A stretch of 31,778 nt of DNA, from assembly GCA_964451715.1 (NCBI GenBank), contig CAYVIZ010000010.1, positions 1-31,778 on the forward strand, read 5' to 3'. Positions 21,914 through 29,673 of the stretch are shown here, piece by piece; position 1 is the stretch's first letter; each line of letters begins with the position of its first letter. Both the position numbers and the translations under genes were made by a program. The notes below the pieces were generated by a model. It worked only from the letters and a program-made list of their open reading frames with translations, was not told the DNA's origin and did no database searches. Origin of the DNA: Tiamatella sp964451715 (GTDB taxonomy: Archaea > Thermoproteota > Thermoprotei_A > Sulfolobales > Acidilobaceae).

Positions 21914-23536
21914 ATGGCTTTAGCTAATTTAAAACCTTTATTGACGGGTCTGCTGTTTATATCCACTATCTGGTTTTTCATTCTAGGAATGAGTCTCTAT
22001 GGAATGCTGCTGGCTACTTTATTCCCCACTGTAATACTGTATGAACTCAAGCAGAGGAGATCCCGCGTCAAACAACAGGCAACCTCGTCATCTTGCGTCT
22101 TGTTTATAAAAAGCAATGAAGAAGGATGGAGTTGTGCTAGGAGGATTATACGTGAAAGGATGAACTACTCTAAAATCAATTATATATATCTAGCATCTTC
22201 TAGGCCAGAACGGGAACCTCTAACAGCTTTAGTGTTATACGGTGCATCAAACGAGGTCTTCGTAGAAAAAGAGGTTATGAAGACATCTCTGAACGCGTTA
22301 TGTAGCAGTGTTAGAATAGAAGATAAATGCGTTGATGGAGACATGGCTTTCCCTACTATAGTGAAAACCCTAGAAGACTTGCGGGGGTTTACAGGGGTTC
22401 TCCCGTTAACCCATAACGAGGCTGGAATCATAGATTTGAATACCTATGATTACCCCATAGATAACAATGACACCGTCTTCCGGCCGCATACTGCACTAGA
22501 GGACAATGGAAACGGGAAGATATACATTGGCGTTATACTCAACACTAAGACTCCATCTCCCCTCTATATAACCCTAGACGATGTCATGGGACGCGTGGGG
22601 ATATTCGGCTCTACGGGAACGGGAAAATCTACTACAGCATCCATAATAGCTTATCGCCTATCCAAAGTAGAGTCACTCAAAAATAAGGGTGGGAAAGTAG
22701 TAATAATCGACTGGCATGGAGAATACTCTATGCTTATGAGCAAACTGGGCGCCTCCTTCTATGAGGTTAATCCTGTTAAGAATGATTTCAGGATAGGATT
22801 CTTCTGCTACGACTCAATGGGTGTAGATGAGATAGTAGAATTCATGGGAGAAGCACTAACCCTGACCCCCCCTCAGGCTAATATTCTCGCACGAATAGTA
22901 AGAGATAACCGTCCCAGGAACATAGAGGATCTTTCACGTCTTCTCGAAACCTATGAAGCTGATGGATATTGGGGTAGAGAGATACGCCATGCTCTCCTCA
23001 GAAAAATATACATGATAGTGAACTCCCGTTATTTCCCCCTGTTTAATGGAAGCTGTGGAAACGCGGCATCGACCATCCTCGGCTCCCCGGATAATACCGT
23101 TGTCGTAAACCTATTCCGCGTCAAGAATACTTTTATGAGAAGACTCCTAGCTTTCGCAGTAATCTCAGAGTTGTACTATATCTCCCGGGAGAAGCACACT
23201 GAGACCGTACTAGTTATAGACGAGGCGCAGAATCTCATGGGAGGAGACTCCTCTCTTTTCTCCAGAATAGTAGTAGAGGGTAGAAAGTTTGGTCTAGGCG
23301 TTATACTGGTCACCCAGAACCCATCTATCCTCCCTCGTGATATACTGTTGAATCTTAATACTAAAGTTATACATGCAATAAGATCAGGCGAAGATAAGAA
23401 GATCATACAGGATTCCATGAGCCTCAACCCAATATATGTGGGAATGCTTGATAAGCTGGGAAAGGGTGAAGCCCTCATACAGTCTCCCACTACTCCTTTA
23501 CCCGTTTTGGTTAGAGTCGATACTGCTGATGAGTGA
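21914..23536 (+). CDS. Membrane-anchored HerA/VirB4-like ATPase
   Basis: Protein of 540 aa. Two hydrophobic helices at about 11-25 and 29-44 anchor it in the membrane, followed by a basic stretch (KQRRSRVKQQ). The ATPase domain has Walker A GSTGTGKS at 232-239, the HerA/FtsK-like DWHGEY at 266-271, Walker B VLVIDE at 432-437 and the Arg-containing VEGRKFG at 454-460. Soluble HerA pairs with NurA, but no nurA is adjacent. The membrane anchor recalls CedB, the ATPase of the crenarchaeal DNA-import system; cedA-type genes are not seen here. An AT-rich TAAAAATTA at 21884-21892 suggests a leaderless mRNA. The 3' end overlaps the kinase gene by 39 nt. Confidence 0.88.
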   Translation: MALANLKPLLTGLLFISTIWFFILGMSLYGMLLATLFPTVILYELKQRRSRVKQQATSSSCVLFIKSNEEGWSCARRIIRERMNYSKINYIYLASSRPEREPLTALVLYGASNEVFVEKEVMKTSLNALCSSVRIEDKCVDGDMAFPTIVKTLEDLRGFTGVLPLTHNEAGIIDLNTYDYPIDNNDTVFRPHTALEDNGNGKIYIGVILNTKTPSPLYITLDDVMGRVGIFGSTGTGKSTTASIIAYRLSKVESLKNKGGKVVIIDWHGEYSMLMSKLGASFYEVNPVKNDFRIGFFCYDSMGVDEIVEFMGEALTLTPPQANILARIVRDNRPRNIEDLSRLLETYEADGYWGREIRHALLRKIYMIVNSRYFPLFNGSCGNAASTILGSPDNTVVVNLFRVKNTFMRRLLAFAVISELYYISREKHTETVLVIDEAQNLMGGDSSLFSRIVVEGRKFGLGVILVTQNPSILPRDILLNLNTKVIHAIRSGEDKKIIQDSMSLNPIYVGMLDKLGKGEALIQSPTTPLPVLVRVDTADE

Positions 23537-24109
23537 TAAGACGAAACGAACAGATGGTTCATGAATAGTCCAGTCTACCTCGGATATACCCGCCTCCCCG
23601 CATTCCCTAGGGTTTTCCAGGCATTTCAAAACAAGTGAAGCCGCTTCATCAGAGTCTAACTTACTCGTATCTATAACTAATAGTTTACCTTTACCGAGAT
23701 TTAATTCGTCTACCTCGCTTCTCACAATGCCTATGAACTCAGCTTCAACGTTTTCCACCACCTTGCGGGGACTCCATTTTCTCCTAGTTAAACGTTCATA
23801 GAGTATCTGGGGCTGTGTCCTCAGTACTACGACTAATTCAAGCTTGCTAGCGAGAGGTTGAATAATGCTTGGATAATGCGTGTCTATAATCAGGCACTTC
23901 TCTTTCTCTAACAGTCTATCTAGCTGTTTCACTAGATACTCTACATTGTCGAGAACAAGTGTTTCCCGTCCAGAAGGATCAGGAACGGCAAGTTCTTCGT
24001 CGAGGACCAGTTTAGATAGGTTCACCGGCTTACATTTTGTTTTATCGCTCAAGATGCTTGTTATACTGGTTTTGCCTGTTCCTGGGGTTCCTGTGATAAG
24101 TATTATCAT
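23498..24109 (-). CDS. AK6/Fap7-like nucleotide kinase
   Basis: P-loop kinase of 203 aa. GTPGTGKTS (7-15) is the phosphate loop, DTHYPS (76-81) is the AK6-type motif, and LTRRKWSPRKVVENVEAE is the lid/NMP-binding region. Eukaryotic relatives (Fap7/hCINAP) act in maturation of the small ribosomal subunit with uS11 and have adenylate kinase activity; an archaeal role in ribosome assembly is likely by analogy. The last 30 or so residues are not typical of the core family. ATG 24109 follows GGGGATG. The tail overlaps the convergent HerA-like gene. Confidence 0.85.
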   Translation of the reverse strand: MIILITGTPGTGKTSITSILSDKTKCKPVNLSKLVLDEELAVPDPSGRETLVLDNVEYLVKQLDRLLEKEKCLIIDTHYPSIIQPLASKLELVVVLRTQPQILYERLTRRKWSPRKVVENVEAEFIGIVRSEVDELNLGKGKLLVIDTSKLDSDEAASLVLKCLENPRECGEAGISEVDWTIHEPSVRFVLSLISSIDSNQNG

Positions 24110-24283
24110 TCTAATACATCCCCTTTATCTGTCTTGCTCGGTTCGTCGTATTTGGACTGGGTGTATGGTATAGTAATAAACGTGTTTTAAGAAAAGACCT
24201 CGTATGTAGTGGTTTAAAAATGGTTTATTGGTTTGATTTATATTTGAAATAAGTTATATGATATTGTTTTTATAAATTATTGT

Positions 24284-25936
24284 TTAATCCTCTTCCTCTC
24301 CGCCGCTTTCGCCGGGCTTCTTGCTTGATTCCTCCTCTTCCTTGGTCTTACTAGCCGCTATTACATCGTCTATTCTCATTATGAGTGTAGCGGCCTCAGT
24401 GGCGGCTTTCAGGGCGTTGATCTTTATTCTGGCAGGTTCTATTATACCCTTCGAGGAGACATCTATTATCTCCCCGCTGGCTATGTCTATTCCGTGGAAC
24501 TTGTTCTCAGGCTTCTCGTGTGCAGCCCTTAGCTTCATAAGAACCTCTATGGGATCATGGCCAGCGTTTTCTGCTATTATAGCTGGCAGGTTCTCCACGG
24601 CCTTGGCGAAGTATTCTATGGCTAACTGTTCTTTACCGCCTATAGTGGGAGCATACTCTCTTAGTCTTTTAGCTATCTCTGCTTCTGCGGCCCCGGCTCC
24701 AGCCACTATTTTCCCGTCTCTCACAGCGTCTGCTACAGCGCTTAAAGCATCGTGGAGCGCCCTGTCTGCCTCCTCCACCATTCTCTCGAGTCCTGCTCTT
24801 ATGAGTATGGTGACGCTCTTGGGGTTCTTGGCGCCCTCTATGAATATCATCTTATCATCTCCTACCTTCCTCTCCTCCACTAGTCCAGCCTCTCCGAGGT
24901 CCTCGGGCTTGAGGTCTTCTATGTTGCTAACTATCCTTGCACCGGTTGCCCTAGCTATCTTCTCTATATCACTCCTCTTGACCCTCCTCACAGCCATTAT
25001 GCCCTTCTTGGCTAGGAAGTGCTGGGCTACATCGTCGATGCCCTTCTGGGTTATAACGACGTTAGCCCCGGTAGCAGCTATCTTTTCAACCATTTCTCTA
25101 AGTATCTTCTCCTCCTCCTCGAAGAACTTGTCGAAGAGTGTAGGATCGCTTATACGTATCTCGGCATCTATCTCGGGCTTCTCTATCTCTAGAGGCGCGT
25201 CGAGCAGGGCGATCTTGGCGTTCTCCACCCTCTTAGGCATGCCTGGATGCACTACTTCCTTGTCTATCACAATGCCATGTATAAGTTTTGTATCAAGTAT
25301 TCCCCCACCATGCTTCTTGATTATCTGTATGTTGTCTAGGTCTACATACCAGTATCCATCCTCTCCCCTCTTCTCTGCTACCTTCTTTACAGCCTCCACC
25401 GCTATTTTCGCGAGGTGCTCACGTGCCCCGTGAACCGCTTTACTGTTAAGGCTTGTCTTCGCTATCAGCAGGAGCTTCTCGTCGTCCTCGAAGTCGATTT
25501 TCTCGGCTATGTTTTCTATGGTTCTTACAGCCTCATTGAGGGCTTTCTTGTAGCCTGATATTATTACAGTAGGGTGTATACCCTTTTCTAGCAGTAGCTC
25601 ACCCTGTTTCAACAGCTCTCCCGCGAGAATCACCGCAGTTTTAGTACCATCGCCCGCCTCCTCGTCCTGGCCTTTGGATATCTGGACTATCATTTTAGCT
25701 GCCGGATGCTGTATGTCCATCTTGTCCAGTATTGTGGCTCCGTCGTTGGTTATGGTTATGTCTCCCAGGCTGTCTACCAGCATCTTATCCATTCCCTTGG
25801 GACCGTAGGTTGTTTTGAGCATTTCAGATATCGCTCTAACAGCCATTATGTTTGCTCTCAAAGCGTCCCTGCCCGCGGTTCTCTGTGTTCCTTCCTTGAG
25901 TATTATCACGGGTATACCCGTGGGTTCTACAGCCAT
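24284..25936 (-). CDS. Thermosome subunit (group II chaperonin)
   Basis: ATP-driven protein-folding ring subunit of 550 aa. TYGPKG (43-48), NDGATIL (64-70) and GDGTKT (95-100) are the nucleotide-binding motifs of group II chaperonins. The protein ends in an acidic Gly/Glu tail (GESGGEEED). ATG 25936 is chosen because GGGGTGA lies 5 nt upstream; the GTG 30 nt further up is not needed. Crenarchaea often have two or three thermosome subunits; I cannot tell alpha from beta here. It has its own promoter and no operon partner, and is divergent from S17e. Confidence 0.97.
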   Translation of the reverse strand: MAVEPTGIPVIILKEGTQRTAGRDALRANIMAVRAISEMLKTTYGPKGMDKMLVDSLGDITITNDGATILDKMDIQHPAAKMIVQISKGQDEEAGDGTKTAVILAGELLKQGELLLEKGIHPTVIISGYKKALNEAVRTIENIAEKIDFEDDEKLLLIAKTSLNSKAVHGAREHLAKIAVEAVKKVAEKRGEDGYWYVDLDNIQIIKKHGGGILDTKLIHGIVIDKEVVHPGMPKRVENAKIALLDAPLEIEKPEIDAEIRISDPTLFDKFFEEEEKILREMVEKIAATGANVVITQKGIDDVAQHFLAKKGIMAVRRVKRSDIEKIARATGARIVSNIEDLKPEDLGEAGLVEERKVGDDKMIFIEGAKNPKSVTILIRAGLERMVEEADRALHDALSAVADAVRDGKIVAGAGAAEAEIAKRLREYAPTIGGKEQLAIEYFAKAVENLPAIIAENAGHDPIEVLMKLRAAHEKPENKFHGIDIASGEIIDVSSKGIIEPARIKINALKAATEAATLIMRIDDVIAASKTKEEEESSKKPGESGGEEED

Positions 25937-25990
25937 GTTTGTCACCCCTTCAAACGTGTACTTCACGTAAAACCATGTAAAATGGCTTCT

Positions 25991-26000
25991 ATATAAAGTT
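25991..26000 (-). promoter_or_regulatory. TATA box of the thermosome gene
   Basis: On the minus strand AACTTTATAT, preceded by an A-rich BRE-like stretch (GAGAAAA), lies about 25 nt before a likely start of transcription near 25968. It is one of the best promoter matches in the window. Confidence 0.6.
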
Positions 26001-26049
26001 TTCTCATGGAATGGGACCGGGTAATACCCTTAGCGTATTGCTCTCGAAG

Positions 26050-26059
26050 TAAATATAAA
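26050..26059 (+). promoter_or_regulatory. TATA box of the S17e gene
   Basis: TAAATATAAA lies about 25 nt before a likely start near 26077-26080 and about 30 nt before the GAGGTGG ribosome binding site at 26088-26094. Confidence 0.55.
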
Positions 26060-26099
26060 AACCCGTAACACGGAAAGGGGTATCAGAGAGGTGGAAGAA

Positions 26100-26300
26100 A
26101 TGGGCAAGGTAAGGCCCACAGTGGTGAAAAGAACGGCTAGAAAACTGTTATCAAAATATGGGGACATATTCACCGATAGCTTCGAGGAGAACAAGGTCAT
26201 AATCGAGCAGTTGATAGAATACAAGTCAAAGAGGGTGCGGAACAGAATAGCTGGATACATAACGCACCTAGTGAAGGTTATGAAGAAGAAGCAACAGTAA
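26100..26300 (+). CDS. rps17e: 30S ribosomal protein S17e
   Basis: Small-subunit protein of 66 aa found in archaea and eukaryotes. MGKVRPTVVKRTARKLLSKYGDIFTDSFEENK and the ending NRIAGYITHLVKVMKKK are the family signature. ATG 26100 has GAGGTGG 5 nt upstream; the GTG at 26091 lies inside that site. Confidence 0.96.
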   Translation: MGKVRPTVVKRTARKLLSKYGDIFTDSFEENKVIIEQLIEYKSKRVRNRIAGYITHLVKVMKKKQQ

Positions 26301-26418
26301 AAACACCCACGCGTACAGGCTCCCCAGGTTCTTCTATAATTAAACCGTTGACACGCATACTCGAAAAACCAGGTTTAACGGTTGGCTAGGCGGATGCGTC
26401 TCTAAGGGATGGACTGTG

Positions 26419-27159
26419 ATGATAAAGGTAAAGCTTCTTGGCCAACTAAAAAACGAGGCGGGATGGGATTCTATAGAAATCCCTGTAGATAAGGAAGAAC
26501 ATACGCTCTCCGAGGTTTTATCGCTGCTACTCGAGGAACCCTCTATTCGTAAATACTTCGCTGACGGGTTAAGACCCCGGCATGACATAATACTTTTCAT
26601 CAACGGGAGGGATTATAGAGTATATGAGGAGGAACACGTTTTCAAGGGCCCGGTAGAGGTGGTGTTTATACCCATAAGCCATGGTGGGATAGAGCTTGAA
26701 TACGTGGAGTGGAGCCAGATAGAAGAATACACTAGCATGATAGCCGAGGCGGTAAAGGAAGACGGCTACCGTGTTGACGTTATAGTAGGCATAATGAGGG
26801 GCGGCGTGATCCCGGCACGGCTCGCCGCTGATTACCTAGGAGTAAGGAACATCGGCTTCATAGAGATAATGTTCTACCAGAAACCTGGGGAGACTAGGCA
26901 GAAGCCTGTCATAAGGCAACCCCTAACATTAGACATATCAGACAAGAATGTTCTAATAGTAGACGATGTATCCGATACGGGTAAAAGCCTCCAGGTAGCC
27001 GTTAGCGCGGTATCACTCTACGGTCCCAGCCAGGTTAAGACGGCTACACTCTACCTAAAGCCCTGGACAACCTTCGTCCCAGACTACTATGCTGCATCCT
27101 CCGACAAATGGATAGTCTTTCCCTGGGAGAGGAACGAGGTGAAGAGTGAGCTGCAGTGA
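26419..27159 (+). CDS. MoaD/ubiquitin-like domain fused to a phosphoribosyltransferase
   Basis: Protein of 246 aa with two domains. Residues 1-90 (MIKVKLLGQLKNEAGWDSIEI ... HDIILFINGRDYRVYEEEHVFKGPVEVVFIPISHGG) form a MoaD/ThiS/SAMP-like beta-grasp ending in Gly-Gly at about 89-90, where free proteins of this family stop. Residues from about 95 on are a type I phosphoribosyltransferase, with IMRGGVIPA (pyrophosphate loop) and VLIVDDVSDTGKS (PRPP-binding loop), probably for purine salvage. An internal GTG (YVEW region) has only a distant GGTGGG. The pair may be a true fusion or two genes joined by a small deletion. It follows S17e after 118 nt, and its stop overlaps the next start (GTGA). Confidence 0.85.
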   Translation: MIKVKLLGQLKNEAGWDSIEIPVDKEEHTLSEVLSLLLEEPSIRKYFADGLRPRHDIILFINGRDYRVYEEEHVFKGPVEVVFIPISHGGIELEYVEWSQIEEYTSMIAEAVKEDGYRVDVIVGIMRGGVIPARLAADYLGVRNIGFIEIMFYQKPGETRQKPVIRQPLTLDISDKNVLIVDDVSDTGKSLQVAVSAVSLYGPSQVKTATLYLKPWTTFVPDYYAASSDKWIVFPWERNEVKSELQ

Positions 27160-27638
27160 ATAACTATTGCTACCACTTCAAACTAGCGGGAGAGGACTTC
27201 TACATCATGTCGTGGAAGCAGAGTAGTAGCGAGAAACCTTTCAGGTTGCAGGTAGCAGAGCTACGCAGCATGAGGAGGACAGAAGACTCGGTAGCGCTCT
27301 TAACACACGAGAAGATAAAGCCGCTAGACTGTTTTGCAGCATACATACACGCGCTCGACTCGTTTAAAATGGGGAGGAACAGGTCACGCGTAATCGACCT
27401 GGAAACCCTTCTCCACCTATACGGGGAATCCCAGATATCCCTATTACAGCGGGAGATAGAGAGGAGAGTAGCTGAGAAGGGTTTCTACCATGTTTGTATC
27501 ATGTATAGGGGAGAACATCCGGGCCCCCTGTCTCTGCCTATACCCCCTAGTAGCCTCACGTGCAGTAGTATCTCCATGTCAGAGCAGGACTATCAGTCTC
27601 TTACAAGTATAGTAGGGAACCATCTTAGACTCTCCTAA
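27156..27638 (+). CDS. Cgi121-like KEOPS complex subunit
   Basis: Protein of 160 aa. The segment KPLDCFAAYIHALDSFKMGRNRSRVIDLETLLHLYGESQISLLQREI follows the Cgi121 pattern (A ... F-x-x-G-x-N/R-x-S ... E-x-L-L-x-L-x-G-x-x-Q-I) of the subunit that recruits tRNA to KEOPS for t6A formation. The C-terminal region, rich in Pro/Ser, is unusual and longer than in typical family members. GTG 27156 overlaps the stop of the phosphoribosyltransferase gene (GTGA), so translation is probably coupled. The t6A intermediate would come from the TsaC-like enzyme encoded at 6764. Family call is by eye and not beyond doubt. Confidence 0.7.
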   Translation: MNNYCYHFKLAGEDFYIMSWKQSSSEKPFRLQVAELRSMRRTEDSVALLTHEKIKPLDCFAAYIHALDSFKMGRNRSRVIDLETLLHLYGESQISLLQREIERRVAEKGFYHVCIMYRGEHPGPLSLPIPPSSLTCSSISMSEQDYQSLTSIVGNHLRLS

Positions 27639-27778
27639 CCTGTGTGGAGGCTCTGAATCATGTCCTTTCCTCACCTCGTCAGTGCCGTCACCATTCGTCA
27701 CAGCCTCCCTGAATGGGTTATTTGGAGAGCGTGGTTTTATCCGTATCCACTTATACAAACAGCTAGCGGTGTGGAGTA

Positions 27779-29590
27779 ATGGCTAGCGGTAAAGGAGTCC
27801 GTGTAGCTGTAATAGACTATGATTCATGCAAGCCCAATAAGTGCCACCATGAGTGCATAGCTTTCTGCCCAATAAACCGTACAGGCAAGACCAAGGCTAT
27901 TGAAGCCCTGCCCGAGCTCAAGAATAAGCCCGTCATATACGAGGACACGTGTATAGGATGCGGAATATGTGTAAGGAAGTGTCCATTTAAGGCTATTGAG
28001 ATAGTTAATCTTCCATCGGAACTAGAGGAGGATGCGGTTCACAGATACGGTGTTAACGGATTCAAGCTCTACAGACTCCCCGTGCCGAAGCCCGGCCAGA
28101 TTCTTGGTCTTATAGGTAAAAACGGGACCGGTAAGACTACTGCTATAAGGATACTGGGGGGAGAGCTCAAGCCTAACCTAGGCAATGTAGATGCTCCTCC
28201 AGACTGGGATCTTATAATAAGGAGGTTCAGGGGATCCGAGCTTCAGGGATACCTGAAAAAGATCTCGGAGGGCAGTATGAAGGTAGCGCATAAGATACAA
28301 TATGTCGACCTGGTTGCACGCAAGCTTAAAGGGAGCGTGGGCGAGCTTCTAGCACGTGCGGACGAGAAGGGTATAGCCAGGGAGCTGGCTAGAGAGGTAG
28401 GACTCGACAAGATATGGGACAGAGATGTCAGGAAGCTCAGCGGGGGCGAGCTCCAAAAGCTTCTTATAACCGCTGTTCTCAGCAAGGAGGCTGATGTCTA
28501 CATATTCGACGAGCCCAGCAGCTATCTAGATGTAAGGGAGAGGGTTAGGGTTTCAAGACTCATAAGAAGAGAGGTCAGAGACAACAAGTACTACATAGTA
28601 GTAGAGCACGACCTGGCGGTTCTAGACTATCTATCCGACACAGTATCTATACTCTACGGCGAACCAGGCGTCTATGGGATAGTCTCCTCTCCATACGGCG
28701 TCCGGACAGGTATAAACTACTTCCTGGACGGCTTTCTACCAGCTGAGAACATGAGGATACGTAAGGAGCCCATAACGTTCCGCGTTTACAGCCCGGAGGA
28801 GAAGAAGCCCACTGTAGTCCCCTATCTAGAGTGGAGCGATCTCCGAGTTAGAAGAGGTGCATTCACCCTAGAAGCCCGGGCGGGGAAGATATACAAGGGC
28901 GAAGTAATAGGTATAGTAGGCCCCAACGGCATAGGTAAGACTACTCTAGTGAACACCATAGCAGGCAAGGTAGAGCCCGAAGAAGGCTATGTTGCAGTGC
29001 TAGGCGACTATAAGATTAGTTATAAGCCGCAGTATATAAAAACAGAGGACTATGAGGGAACAGTGTATGATGTCCTATACAACGCGAACCCCGCAGCAGT
29101 ATCTCCGGGAGGATGGCTTTACATAGAGCTCGTGAAGAAGCTAAGGCTCGACAGGCTCTTCGACAGGGAAGTAAGAGATCTAAGCGGGGGCGAGCTCCAA
29201 AAGCTGGCAGTAGCCCAGACCCTGGCCCGGGAGGCGGATATATACTTGTTAGACGAGCCTTCAGCCTATCTCGACGTAGAGGAGAGGCTGACGGTGGCTA
29301 AGACCATACGCCGTCTAACCGAGACCCGGGAAGTGGCCGCGTTCGTCGTGGAGCATGACGTTATAATAGAGGACTATGTAAGCGACAAGCTAATAGTAAT
29401 ACTCGGCGAGCCAGGATACTATGGACGGGCCAGTGAACCCCTAACCCTGAAAGACGGGATGAACATGTTCCTAAGCGATCTGGGTATAACCTTCAGGAGG
29501 GACCCTGAGACAGGTAGGCCTAGGGTTAACAAGGAAGGAAGCTACCTGGATAGGATGCAGAAATCCAAGGGGGAATACTACTACACATAA
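27779..29590 (+). CDS. Ribosome recycling ATPase ABCE1 (Rli1)
   Basis: Splits ribosomes after termination, working with aRF1 or Pelota. The protein is 603 aa. Two 4Fe-4S clusters are formed by C17, C22, C26, C30 and C58, C61, C64, C68. The first ABC domain has Walker A GKNGTGKT at 113-120, and each half has LSGGELQK and an IFDEPSSYLD or LLDEPSAYLD Walker B. The second Walker A is GPNGIGKTT. ATG 27779 follows GGTGTGGAG. A TATA-like GTTTTATCC at about 27734-27742 suggests its own promoter in the 140-nt gap upstream. Confidence 0.97.
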   Translation: MASGKGVRVAVIDYDSCKPNKCHHECIAFCPINRTGKTKAIEALPELKNKPVIYEDTCIGCGICVRKCPFKAIEIVNLPSELEEDAVHRYGVNGFKLYRLPVPKPGQILGLIGKNGTGKTTAIRILGGELKPNLGNVDAPPDWDLIIRRFRGSELQGYLKKISEGSMKVAHKIQYVDLVARKLKGSVGELLARADEKGIARELAREVGLDKIWDRDVRKLSGGELQKLLITAVLSKEADVYIFDEPSSYLDVRERVRVSRLIRREVRDNKYYIVVEHDLAVLDYLSDTVSILYGEPGVYGIVSSPYGVRTGINYFLDGFLPAENMRIRKEPITFRVYSPEEKKPTVVPYLEWSDLRVRRGAFTLEARAGKIYKGEVIGIVGPNGIGKTTLVNTIAGKVEPEEGYVAVLGDYKISYKPQYIKTEDYEGTVYDVLYNANPAAVSPGGWLYIELVKKLRLDRLFDREVRDLSGGELQKLAVAQTLAREADIYLLDEPSAYLDVEERLTVAKTIRRLTETREVAAFVVEHDVIIEDYVSDKLIVILGEPGYYGRASEPLTLKDGMNMFLSDLGITFRRDPETGRPRVNKEGSYLDRMQKSKGEYYYT

Positions 29591-29600
29591 CTACACATAA
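29581..29600 (+). repeat. Tandem 10-bp repeat at the ABCE1 stop codon
   Basis: CTACACATAA occurs twice in a row; the first copy contains the last codons and the TAA stop. It looks like a small slippage duplication. Confidence 0.7.
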
Positions 29601-29623
29601 TACCCCAATATTTAACACCCCTA

Positions 29624-29633
29624 TCCTATATAA
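29624..29633 (+). promoter_or_regulatory. TATA-like box for the FBP aldolase/phosphatase gene
   Basis: TCCTATATAA lies about 25 nt before a likely transcription start near 29652, which is close to GGAGGAGCG at 29657-29665. Confidence 0.5.
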
Positions 29634-29673
29634 TCATACAACATAGAAACACTTCGGAGGAGCGTGATTATCC

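Noticed and set aside
24321..25433. A 370-codon open frame on the plus strand opposite the thermosome gene
   Set aside because: It is antisense to a highly conserved chaperonin gene, is Ser/Ala-rich in a way typical of shadow frames, and lacks a ribosome binding site.
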